Shown: positions 10,901 to 21,978 of the stretch, in pieces
How positions within the stretch are numbered: position 1 is the first letter of the stretch
How the letters are laid out: each line of letters begins with the position of its first letter
Assembly (NCBI GenBank): GCA_001599755.1
Contig: BCHX01000006.1
Location: 2,777,336 to 2,841,335, forward strand
Direction: 5' to 3'
From: Gliomastix tumulicola
Lineage: Eukaryota > Ascomycota > Sordariomycetes > Hypocreales > Bionectriaceae
DNA length: 64,000 nucleotides
Made by a program: the position numbers and the translations under genes
The notes under the pieces: model-generated
What the model saw: the letters and a program-made list of their open reading frames with translations, nothing else
Told to the model about the DNA's origin: nothing
Database searches by the model: none

Positions 10901-13900
10901 CTCTCACACGCCAATACCGGGACCTCTTAGACACAGACATGAGAACCGGCAAGCCAGAAATTCTATGCTATTGCATCATCATTCAGACAATGGAATTCCT
11001 CTATGTCGCCTACCAACCCTACAACAATGTATTCAGACCCGAGGGAAAGTTCAATGAGGAGCTGCGAAACCTCGTCGTCACTCTGAGCTCGCCCAAATTC
11101 AGGCATGTCTTAAAAGGTGTGGAACCAATGCACAAGAATCAAATGCGTCAAGCCGCTTTCAACGAGATTTTCAACCAAATGTTGGACAGGGATCGAGACC
11201 ATTACCTTTTGAACCGTGCCTCAGAGCCAAGTGATCAGTGTGGCTACCCATTCCAGGCTCTTGGCCATCCGGGGTTGCACCAGCGGGGCATCCCACGCTT
11301 GCTAATGGTAGGTCAACGGCAGTGATTAGCAAGGCTAAGTATACACGTGGCTAACTTGCACATCTAGGGTAGAAATCTAGATACATCAAATCGTAAGTCT
11401 TGGCTTAACCAGGGGCACAGAATAACGTAATGCTAACGTAAGGTTCTAGGGAAGGAGGTTACGGCCCCCGACATCTTTGGCTGGACAGCATTGCACTACT
11501 GCTGCACCTCAGACTATCGAAGTGTGAGATTGTGGCTTTCTCGAGCGCTCGGCCGAGTACCAAAGGAAGAAGAAGTTGGAGTTTTGATAAAAAACGACCC
11601 TACACTTCTAGACCGACTGAAGAGAAGCCCTATCCACATTGCTGCCTTGACTGGAAACGTCAGAATGCTACGCTTCGCATTCGGAGATGCTAACGAGGAT
11701 AAACTCCGTGTCGCCATCAGCGCTAGCGGCATCGATGGGATGACACCGATGCATCTGGCAGCCACAAATTACGGATGCCTCCGTGAGATCATAGAAGTGC
11801 GGGAACGACTGTCCTTGCAAACAAATGCCAGAGACATTTGGGGTCGTGAGCCAATTCACATCACCACTCGAAATGGAAATGATGAGGCCACTAATGCCAT
11901 TCTGAGGACGGATAAATGGTCATTAGCAGCTGATCTGCTTGGTCGAACACCGATTGACTATCTCCTGATGACTAGGAATGATGACGAGCCGGATAATTAC
12001 AATAGGGGCGAGGCTAGACATGAGGAAACCCCTTTTGAGCCACGAGTCACGGACCCTAAAAGACTCAGGATATTGGTGGAAATCTCCCTCAGACTTCGGA
12101 CTTGGCAGGATGACAGGGGCAAAACTCTTCTTCACCACGCCATTGAGGCCACGGATACAGAGACTGTGAAGAGAGTAGCCAAATACATCGACAGCAATCT
12201 TCCAGATACAAGCGGCCAGACGTCACTGCATTACGCCCTCGTCCACAATCGCAACGACATTGCCATCCATCTCATCCAGGAGTCGAAAGCGAATCCTTCT
12301 TTAGCAACAGGGAATGGTGAAACGCCGCTCATGCTGGCAGCGGAGCGGAACTTCGACGATGTTGTCACCGCTATACTTGATACTGGCGACATTGCGATGA
12401 ATGCAGAGGATAGTAAAGGGCGGACGGCGCTGCATTACGCGATGAACATCTGCGCCACCGACCAAGCGCAACTCATGATGTTCAAACGGCTGGAGACGGC
12501 AGGTTGCAACATAGCTTTCGTCAATTCGAAGCGCAGGACAGTGATCCATGATTCTCTCAGAAAGAACATTGGATCGATATGGAGGTACCTTCTACGACTT
12601 TCGAATGGCTTTTGGGAAACCAACCCCACTATCGCTTCTTCTCCTTCTCTCCTTATTGAAGCGATACAAGGGGGTTGCCCTGACGAAGCTATCCTGAAGA
12701 TTTTGCAATCCCGGCCCGACCTCATTCACAAGACAGATAATAAGTATGGTCCACCAATATTTATGGCAATCAACAGGAGGAATTCGCATATTGTCAAGAT
12801 ATTGGCTGCGGTCAGAGAGGCGGACCTCAACCAAAGGTCTGCTAGGTATCGTGGCTGTGCGCCCCTGCATTTTGCCATTGCTAGAGGCGACGTCAACTCT
12901 CTAGCTGTGCTTCTGCAATACTCTCCTTCTAGGGTCAACGTCAACATTGTGAGCAAACAAGGGAAAACGCCCTGGGATATGGCAATAAAAGGTCAGAGAA
13001 TTCAATGCGTAAAGATGCTGGCCATCCATGAACTTCTATCATGCCAGGATCGGGAGAGTCGCCTTGAAGGTCTTTCAAACTCCATGACGAAGCTACCCAG
13101 CAACTATTTGAACGAAATACTTGACGGTTTTCGAAATAGTCCATTGGCAGACGATGATCTTATACATCAGCTCATCAAGGTCACCAACACTCATGAGACT
13201 AGTGTGGCATTGGAAATAGCAATGATGAAGGCTCTAGAAGGTAGTGCTTGGGAGCGACTCACAAATCCTTACCATCTAGCAATTCAAGCCAACAGCCCTC
13301 TACTCCTTTCACAGCTGCAGCAGAGGGGTGTGGATCCTAGTGTTACGGCTTTTGATGAAGACGGTTGGTCTTTGGACTACTTGGCCATCAGATACGACCG
13401 CGCTCATCTGCTCCGTCAACCGTCGAAGGAGGTCCAAGCACCAAAGGTTGACCACGCTATGTCATGGGAGGGGCAGGGAGATCTCATCTTCGCAGGGCAG
13501 TGTCAAGGAATTGGACACCAAGGTTGCCCCGGCGTTCAAGGTGTGTTGCTCGTACAGATATTTCATGAGTGAAGCCTAACCATTATAAAGATATAAGCGT
13601 CCGCAAGGCCCGGGGGGATGCCTGGAGGACGGCTGGTCGGCTATGCCTTCGAAGCGAACATCCTGTCTCTCCATCACAAAAGCTCCACTGGTTCTACTTT
13701 GAGGTGAAAGTAATCCGGAACTCCGATTCAAGGTAACGAAACCCGCTAAGACTCTGTCAGGTCAAAAGTTTTTGACTCTCATAATTTGATAGGATTCTTG
13801 GTCTTGGCTTCTGCAGGCATGATTACCCGGAAGATCGCATGCCAGGTTGGGGCTCCGGCTCTTGGGGTTACCGTGGCGATGGTGGGGGGCTTCTTGTTGA

Positions 13901-14383
13901 AGACGAATTCCCAGCCGCCTTCGCCGTTTCGAACTCTGAGCATGGCGGTCAGTTCGACGCGGGTGATGTTGCTGGTGTTTTCTTAGACTTTAAGACTGGC
14001 GAAAGCTTCTGCACTCTGAATGGGAAGAAGCTAGCATCCAGTAAGTCCTATTTTACCATCACATCCCTGAAAAGGCAAAATACCTGACTCATTAATTTTC
14101 AGCGCCTAAAGTACCCGACCTGATCAGAGAACGGAACTTCCACCTTGGCAAAATCTATCCGTGTGTGGGATTCAGCACTGATGACGACGGCCTAGGACTC
14201 CATTTCCAGGTCAATTTTGGAGGCTCCCCCCAGCATCCATTCTTGTATGATGGTCCAGAGATCCGTGAAGGGATAGGACTGGATGACGAGAGCAGCTTGA
14301 GTGAGCAAATTGACATGGGGTCAGATGCCCACCCTCCAAGCAGTGCTCATTCGAGGGAACAGGAGCTCGAGTCAGGTGATTAG
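7931..14383 (+). CDS. Membrane-anchored ankyrin-repeat and SPRY-domain protein (about 1990 aa, one apparent frameshift)
   Basis: Nine exons: 7931-8061, 8129-8576, 8634-10409, 10475-11307, 11368-11392, 11450-13540, 13591-13732, 13793-14040, 14103-14383. All introns are 50-67 nt with good donors. The summed exon length is one base short of a multiple of three, which agrees with a missing A at about 8447-8452; with it the protein is about 1991 residues. Order: hydrophobic N-terminus and the segment LIFAMVPLGIIAAITGAI; several membrane spans at about residues 290-490 (LLLAAVAALLIQTGLIVLAV; YIAGSMLLCWGVGFCSYVV; ATVAAAIGAGLGFISQFMG); a long middle region; ankyrin repeats from about 1080 (DIFGWTALHYCCTS, DGMTPMHLAA, SGQTSLHYALVHNRND, NGETPLMLAAERNFDD, SKGRTALHYAM); and a C-terminal SPRY domain at about 1790-1955 (LHWFYFEVKVI, WGSGSWGYRGDGG, GVFLDFKTGESFCTLNG, YPCVGF). 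The ankyrin and SPRY parts are protein-interaction modules; the role is unknown. The frameshift may be an assembly error or a real null allele. Confidence 0.8.
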
Positions 14384-14921
14384 ACTTGAACTTGATCACC
14401 TATGTACATAATTGGCTGCACTTCACTGTTCTGGTCTCCAATGTCGGCGGTGGATGCTACCAGATTCAGCAACCCCAGCAGCATTTTCTCAATCTCGTCT
14501 ATAAACAAACATAGTGAAAGGTAGACCAATGCATAGCGATCTCCCCAGAGCAGTTCTGCCAGAGTGCATCGTAGGCGGAGCCTAATGAACTTCATCGCAA
14601 CCACAGCCTGCATTGTCACACAGAAATATGTAGACATTGGCATTCAACCTTAGTTATCAGTAGTCGCTATCCAAACTTGAGAAGATTTGAGGTTTGTCAA
14701 CAAGACCCAGCAACGAGGATCTGGGTTTCTGAACGGTCCCCTGGGAAACCAGCCAAACCTACTCTACCTGCCTTGCCTTCTCCCTTTACTTTCCGTCCGC
14801 AACCTCACTTCTCTTGCATGTGTACAGTTTCAAGTTCTCTAGTGTACGCCGTTCATCTGATCCCCCCCCCTCCCTTCCCCCCAATCCACGATTACTTTCA
14901 ACTCATCCCCTCACCATCACA
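14384..14921. other. Intergenic, probable promoter and leader of the 276-aa gene
   Basis: About 540 bp without a supported gene. The stretch 14750-14920 is rich in C and T, including the C and T runs near 14860-14890, as is usual for fungal leaders just before an ATG. Confidence 0.5.
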
Positions 14922-15752
14922 ATGACGAGCGAAGCCTCGGAGGCGACGGACGCGAAGTTCCCACTGGAGGACCTGAGTGAAATATCCTACGCCCACCACC
15001 GCTACCTCCTCGCCTTCGAGAGCGCCGAAGACATCCAAGACCGCATCCCCCGGGCACCGCGGCTCCCGCACCTGGCCCCCGACGGCGAGTGGATGGTCCC
15101 CATGCTCGTCGAGGCGCCCCTCAACGCCGTCGAGGTCCTCGAGGCCATCTTCAAGCCCGACAAGCCGTTCGAGATCCACCGAGCGCGCCACGTGTCCCGC
15201 GGCCCGGCCACCGTCTCCAGAGTGCCCGGCGATCTCGACGAGTCCGAGCGCCTCTACGACGAGTACGAGCAGTTCCAGGGCCGGCTCGAGCAGGAGGACC
15301 GCATGGTCTCGTTCGTGTGCGTGCCGTTCGCGAAGCTGCAGACAGTCCGCCTGCGCTTCGACGCCCTCTGGCCCGTGTGCCTGCACTGGATCTCCATCCC
15401 CTGGGGGGAATTATCCGACTCCCCCGTGCGGCGGCGCAGGGGGCTCTACCACCCGTGGGCGCTCGTGTTCAGGGCGAGGCCTGGCGGCGGCGGCAGCGGC
15501 GGCGGTGGCCACGTGGAGGACCGATACGAGGATATGCTGCGGCGCCTGTTCGTCCGGCTCGGGATCTCGGCGGAGGGCCGGTTCGAGCGGAGTCAGCTGG
15601 CGCCCGGGACGGTGCCGCTGCCGGAGTGCATCATGGACTGGATGCTCGGGGTGGCTGGGTCCAGCGACTTTACCAAGCGGTTCTATCGGATGGATAAGGA
15701 GGTGCAGAAGGCAATCGCCGCATGGCTTCTATCAGACGACAGATCGGGATAA
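14922..15752 (+). CDS. Hypothetical 276-aa protein
   Basis: Single open frame with ATG at 14922 in the context ATCACAATGACG, after a pyrimidine-rich leader, ending TAA at 15752. The codon positions show strong C/G third-base use, which supports coding in this frame. The sequence is soluble-looking, acidic at the start (MTSEASEATDAKFPLEDLSE), with no signal peptide or membrane span. A glycine-serine stretch PGGGGSGGGGH occurs at about residues 187-197, dividing a larger N-terminal part from a C-terminal helical part ending KEVQKAIAAWLLSDD. I do not recognise a family. An in-frame extension upstream to 14814 exists but reads through low-complexity leader and is less likely. Confidence 0.6.
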   Translation: MTSEASEATDAKFPLEDLSEISYAHHRYLLAFESAEDIQDRIPRAPRLPHLAPDGEWMVPMLVEAPLNAVEVLEAIFKPDKPFEIHRARHVSRGPATVSRVPGDLDESERLYDEYEQFQGRLEQEDRMVSFVCVPFAKLQTVRLRFDALWPVCLHWISIPWGELSDSPVRRRRGLYHPWALVFRARPGGGGSGGGGHVEDRYEDMLRRLFVRLGISAEGRFERSQLAPGTVPLPECIMDWMLGVAGSSDFTKRFYRMDKEVQKAIAAWLLSDDRSG

Positions 15753-17315
15753 CTACCTAGTGGCCTTATCAAAGTGTATTGAGTCTCGCATCAGCTCTAG
15801 AGACATGGTTAGCAGCAGCTGTTAGGTTTCATAGATAGACAGGCACGCGGCACTAGACGCCTGCTACAGTAAATACAGCAGTTCACATTGATCAGCCCCC
15901 TGAGCCTACAGGCCCTACACCGTTGGGCGGTGGTCAAATGCACCCTTCCCAGAGAAATGCGGTGCGCGGAACTCGGAACTCACCGAAATACAGCGAACAC
16001 CCCTCGGCTTAGCCACCTCCCAAACCCGAGCGTCCAAAACCGGACGCCGCTGTCGTCAATTGTCGAACGCACCTTGTAAGGGGGTCACTTGACCACCCCC
16101 AGTTGAGGCGAAGTGCTGTATCTTACCCCGCAGTTCGGCCTAATTAGCGCCCACCGTCAGTGCGACTTGGAGGGTGAGTGCCACTGAGCAGGTGGGTGTG
16201 TTCGGGGGAGATGGCGCCTATCTGGAGGATCTGGCGATAAGGACAGCTGAGGGTATCGTCACTGGCGGACCAGGTACAGCGAACAGGACGTGCCGTTGAT
16301 GAGCAATTGGCTTGCAGGAAGGGGGGATAGGCATCCCTCTCAGTTCTATACAGCTTCAAGACGGCATCCCGCTCCTATCCCGCCTGACTTAGACGCCCTG
16401 TGCACAGACAAGGCGATGGCTATTCAGTACGTAAACCCGCGAGCGGCCAGAATCGGCATCAAGCAAAGTCCCCCTGGGGGAGTCTCGGTCGGAGAGGACC
16501 CCTCGTGATGATCATTCACCACCTTCCCGCCCTGATCCTTTCGGTTCTGGCGGGAATCCCCAGTCCAATCCCCTCCTCTTTGTTATCTGTTCCTATCCTC
16601 TAATCTTGATTTCCTTTCTTCCATCCCTCTCTTGTTTCCCTTCTCTTCTCTTCCCCCCCTCCCCTCCATCAATTGATCACGCTGAGACATCCCACACCTG
16701 CAACCGTCGGCTCGGAAATAGGGGACCATCCTTTTCCGTCTGCACTCACACCACCTTGACGCTAATCCTGGTTACACGGATTGACTGGCTATCAACCGAC
16801 TACGGCTCCGTCACCGGTGAGTGTTGCCAAGGGCCATCTATACACCTGGTCACTCACATCTGCACAAGTCGTCACATCTCGCAACTCCGTCCCCCTCTCA
16901 CCGCCGGGCACGGACGATTTGCAGCTCGCAACTCGGGGACGTGTGGCCCACGGTACTGTGCCGCCGAGACTCAGTCTAGAGCTGCAGCTAGAGCTCTTCC
17001 CCGAAGGAGGATCACCGAATCACACCACCGACCAACCAGCCTGTACGTTATACCATACCTGCTGCTTGTGCTTTGTTCCCCTTGTCTGCTGTGAACCCCC
17101 ACACCCCTTTCAGGAGTCGGGTTACATCGAGCATCCATCCCCCGCTGCGTTGTTCCCCTCTTGGCTCGGCTCACGGACCATGTGCCCTTCCTGCATCCCA
17201 TCCTGAGATGTCATTGTCAGTGGAAGCCAATTGAGCTGACACACTTACCCAGCAGACAAGACGTCGTGGAAGTTGAGCCAGAAACAAGAGCAAGGCTTCG
17301 GAGAATAAGACAGCC
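15753..17315. other. Intergenic with CT-rich promoter and leader of the ThDP-enzyme gene
   Basis: About 1.56 kb with only short frames lacking motifs. A long pyrimidine tract at 16604-16670 (plus strand) and further CT-rich sequence downstream point to the promoter and long 5' leader of the gene starting at 17316. No other element is evident. Confidence 0.5.
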
Positions 17316-19655
17316 ATGACTCTCCTACGCGTAGCGGGAAGCACATCCCGCCTCCCCGGCGTTCTAGCACGGCGCCAGGCCATGGGCAGCCTTGGCGCCG
17401 CCACCTCCAAGACGACAGCCCTCGGGGCCTGGCGATCATCACCTTCCTGCATGCATCCCGCATCCAACAGCTGCACCATCACCACGACTAGTGGCAAGAA
17501 CAGCGGCGGCTCAGCGAGCAATCGGACGACGAGGGCGAGTGATGGTGCCCCTCACGCTAAGTCCCTGTCGTTGCAGCAGTTAGTCAACCCCCCCTTTTCA
17601 TCCCGCATCTTTCTTCCATTTTTCCGTTCCCCTCACGCAACGCAACCTCTTCTCTTTCTCGCATCGTCCTTGAAGCGCTGTTTGATTTTTCTTTCCGTTT
17701 GTGTGCTGACAAACACTGTTCGGTTAGACGACACGCCTCTACTGTACCAACATCATCAGGACTGGCCAAGTCGGACGACAACATGTACACGGCATCGTTC
17801 GCCTTCTTCGAGGCGTTGTGGGATGCGGGCGTCACCCACTGCTTCGTGAACCTGGGCTCTGATCACCCCAGTATCCTCGAGGCCATGGTCAAGGGACAGC
17901 GGGACGCCAAGGGCAAGTTCCCTCGCATCATCACCTGCCCCAACGAGGTATGTTCTCCCTCTCAAACCTACCTAGGTACTTCAGGGCTGTGCTAACGATG
18001 ATCTGCAGATGGTCGCCATGTCCATGGCCGACGGCTATGCCCGCCTCACAGGCAAGCCACAGTGCGTCATCGTGCACGTCGACGTCGGCACGCAGGGTCT
18101 CGGGGCAGCCGTGCACAACGCGTCGACTGGCCGCGCCCCCGTCCTCGTCTTCGCCGGCATGTCGCCCTTCACCCTCGAGGGCGAGCTTCGCGGCTCCCGC
18201 TCCGAGTTCATCCACTGGCTGCAGGACGTGCCCGACCAGAAGGCCATCCTAGGCCAGTACTGCCGGTACGCGGCCGAGATCAAGACGGGGACCAACATCA
18301 AGCAGATGGTCAACCGGGCGCTCCAGTTCGCGACGAGTGATCCCATGGGCCCCGTGTACCTGTGCGGCGCGCGCGAGGTCATGGAGGCGGATATCGAGCC
18401 GTACAGCCTCAAGCAGGACCAGTGGGAGCCCGTCGAGCTGGGTGGACTCCCGGTCAAGGCTGCCACGCGCATCGCTGAGGCTCTTGCTGGTGCGGAGAAG
18501 CCGCTGCTCGTGACGGGCTACGCGGGTCGCAACCAGGAGATCCCGCGGGCCCTGGTTGAGCTGGCGGACACGGTCAAGGGTCTGAGGATCCTCGACTCTG
18601 GCGGCAGCGAGATGTCGTTCCCGGGAGACCACCATGCATGGCTTGGTCTGCGGTACGGTGCTGAGCCGTCCATCGAGGAGGCCGACGTCATCATCGTGCT
18701 AGACTGCGATGTCCCCTGGATCCAGACGCGGTGCAAGCCGAAGGAAGACGCCAAGATCTTCCACATCGACGTCGACCCGCTCAAGCAGCTTATGCCTCTG
18801 TTCTATATCCAGTCGCAGGCGCGGTACCGAGCCGACGCGCTCACCTCCGTCGAGCAGATCACCGCCGCCCTCAAGACGGGAGATGCGGCCCAGGCTCTGG
18901 CGTCGCGGGATCTAGCGGTTGTCGAGGCGGCCCGTCGCGAGTCGTACGAGCTCAGGCTGGCGACCATCGACAAAGCTGCCTCCGCCCCTCTCGCCGAGGG
19001 CAGCTTCGGCAGCGGCCACCTCGCCAAGGTCCTCCGGCAAGTGTGCCCCGACGACACCATCTGGGCGGTCGAGGCCGTGACCAACACCACGTATATCCAC
19101 GACAACCTGCGTCCGACGCACCCTGGTTCCTTTATCAACTGCGGCGGCGGCGGTCTCGGATGGTCGGGCGGCGGTGCGCTGGGGATCAAGCTCGCGACGG
19201 ACGCCGAGGGCAAGGCCAAGTTCGTGTGCCAGATTGTCGGTGACGGAACCTATCTCTTCTCGGTGCCGGGCAGCGTGTACTGGATCTCGAAGCGGTACAA
19301 CATCCCTATACTGACGATTGTGCTCAACAACAAGGGTAAGTCTTCTCCATTGCCCCCCACGGAGGCTAAGACTCGGGATACTGACAGACAGCTAGGATGG
19401 AACGCCCCGCGCAAGTCGATGCTGCTGGTGCACCCCGACGGCCTCGCGGCCAAGGCGACCAACGAGGAGATCAACATCAGCTTCGACCCGACGCCGGACT
19501 ACGCGGGCATCGCCGCCGCCGCGGGCGCGGGAGACGTGCACGCGCTGCGGGTCGCGGATCCGGAGAAGCTGGAGGAGGTGCTGAAGGATGCGGTGGCCAA
19601 GGTGCAGGCGGGCAAGACGGCCGTCGTCGATTGCCGGGTGGCGCCCGACTGCTGA
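17316..19655 (+). CDS. Thiamine-diphosphate-dependent enzyme, acetolactate synthase-like, probably mitochondrial
   Basis: Four exons: 17316-17578, 17728-17947, 18009-19335, 19396-19655, giving 689 residues. The first exon and the start of the second encode an Arg/Ser/Thr-rich, acid-poor extension (MTLLRVAGSTSRLPGVLARR; later QRHASTVPTSSG) that looks like a mitochondrial presequence. The three ThDP modules follow: the pyrimidine-binding domain with the catalytic glutamate (ITCPNE then MVAMSMADGYAR; Glu161 is the last codon before intron 2), a central domain (about 340-480), and the diphosphate-binding domain with GDG (572-574) and NN (601-602), 26 residues apart as the motif requires. The family includes acetolactate synthase, benzoylformate decarboxylase and related carboligases. 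No separate regulatory domain is present. Its length and targeting sequence would fit mitochondrial ALS, but the divergent sequence (FVNLGSDHPSILEAM) suggests a paralogue with another 2-keto acid substrate. Confidence 0.82.
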
Positions 19656-21978
19656 GGGAGGTTGAAGTTGCAAGAAAGAAATGTTTGTAGGAACAGGGAT
19701 TGTACCTAGCGAGGTAGAATGCACAGTGCTTTGCTGCCAATTGGAGGAGTCGTGACGGTGATGTTGAGTGTTGAGTGTTCTGGATCGGGGTGCTGTAATT
19801 TCGGGTACCTGTGGCTGATGCGCTGTGGCTTGGCTGCACAGGCCTGGACTCTCGAAATCGGAGCGCCCCAGGCCAGGACCGAAGTCCACACCCTCCAGTC
19901 AAAGTCCAGACCAAAAACATTCAATAGTAAAATTCATCTTATTGTCTACTGCAGGGATCGAACAGTCTGGAAATGGCGCCATCTTCCGGAAGTCAGGCGA
20001 GAGTGCTGGCCACGTCGTATTTGCAACTGCTCGCGTGTTCTGTTGGGCTTTTCCTCCGGGAACTAACTGACAGGCCTCGGCCAGATGCCCCGCAAAGGAT
20101 GAATGCACGACTTGCTCGTCTCTTGCCTCACGGATATTTCGGTATGGATCTTATTCGACACTACTAGTATCTTTAATCTTGAGGCCTTTTCGGATCGTCA
20201 GGGGTGAAACGATCGATCGAAGGTCCTTGTATCGTTCAGAAGCGATAGACGGAATACATGGAAGTTATCTACGAGTAACTACTAATAGGAAACGAAACCC
20301 CGCACGCATCTCAAGGAAGATGCATCCAATCGTGCTATTGCCGGTGTAGCATCAATGTTGGAGCGACTGTGACAGGTCATTTCCCTGCCTTGTTTGAAGC
20401 GGTTGACGCCCCCAGACTGCAGGGCAGCGTCGCAGTGATGCAACGCCGTGGGAACAGGACGGGTGTGATAATTCATTAATCATGAGGCCGCGGGTTTGTC
20501 ATGTTGAGTGTTGAGCAAGGTCCGAACTTGGAGCGCATCGTCCAGGGTAAGATGGAAGAGGACGACAGTCCCATGGAGGTTCATGACATTCAGTCACATG
20601 TTTCTCTCCCCCAGCTCACGGGACGTGGAGGATTAATATCCCGACAGCCTGCAAGGGGCAGCGAGCCATCCGTTGCTTGTCTTTGTCGCTACTTCGGGGG
20701 AGCATTCCGGGTGCGACAGTAGCCGTGGCGCTGGAGGTGCGCTGTCTGGGGATTGGATGGACAGCGGCCTGCAGTGGCATGACCACGCATGGGACGGGAC
20801 TTTTACGTCCGGCTTTCAGCGGGCTCGTGTCGGTGCGTTCGGAGCGCAGCACCGTCGCATTGCACCGTGCGTTGTTCGTGTTGTTGTCCTTGAGACACCG
20901 CCGGATGCCGACTGGCAAGTCCGAGCGCTGCCCCGGTCTCCGTGCCATTATTCCAGGCGCTCAGCTGGCCTCGTCCATCCCGTATTATTCTGGCGCGTCT
21001 CCTGTTTCCTGGCACAACTCGCCGCTCCGGCAGTTGGGAACAGGTGGTCAATTTCCAGCGGGTCGCGCTGAGGGTCCCAGCCATTGGGCGCAATTCTGTC
21101 ACTTTTGCCTCGTGCCGGATATGACCTGCGCAGCCACGCCCCAGGTTTCTGCTGGGACATGCAGTTCCATGTGCGTCGCCTTGCAGATGATGTCTCAAAT
21201 ACTCGAACACTATCCGTAGGCATGCTCAGCGAATTTCCATTCCAGTCCGGCAGCATCAAACTGTAGAAAAGTCGACGAAGCCGATAAGAATAAAAAATGC
21301 CCCTCATTTTAGATCGCTAGCAAACCCACTGTGGGCTGGTCCCGCCTGCGGCCGCGCCTCAACTTTAGGCGGTCGTCGCTCCTGTTGGTTCTCGATTGCC
21401 TATCCATCCTTTTCTCGTCACCCGACTCGTCTTTCTCCATCTCCATCTCCCCTCCCCCTCCCCTCCCTCCTCCTCCTGCAGTCATCCCCTCGCCGCCCTG
21501 CTTCTTTTGCAATCATCTGCCCAATCCTGCGTTTGCTTGGTTTTGTTTAGTTAAATACTCCCGCCCTTCTCCATTTCTTTCGCCTATTCCGGCCGGACTG
21601 CTGTTGCCAATTTGCGCCAGGCCACTCGCTTTCCCTGGTCTAGGTAGTTGCTACTCCAACCTGCGCCCGCGGTCATCACACCATTGGCTGGCGTGTTCCA
21701 TCGCTTTAATTCTACCGACGACGAGTTTGCCGAACAATCAACTCTAATCATCGCTCGCCCGGTGGTTAGCACAAGGAGGTGTATCTGGACGAGCCCCGGG
21801 ATCATGAAGGGTGATTCACGGCGTCTGCACTTCCTCCACCGTCCACACCCAAACTAGCGACGGCGACGGCTTGATTGCCCTTCGCCCGACTGCGCACTCG
21901 ACCGACTCGATATAATACCATCCTCTCGTTCCTCCCATCCGTCACCTCTTCCGCCTTTCCGACCGCAGTCCGTCCGCC
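19656..21978. other. Intergenic, no gene seen; CT-rich promoter near 3' end
   Basis: About 2.3 kb without a convincing gene. Several open frames of 60-180 codons overlap on both strands near 20500-21300 but show no motif, splice logic or consistent codon bias. The tract 21410-21490 is pyrimidine-rich and probably belongs to the promoter or leader of the cyclin gene, whose ATG follows at 21979. Confidence 0.5.

Noticed and set aside
19955..19990. tRNA T-arm-like GGATCGAACAG
   Set aside because: The flanking bases do not form a T stem, and no D arm or anticodon arm is found at the right distance on either strand.
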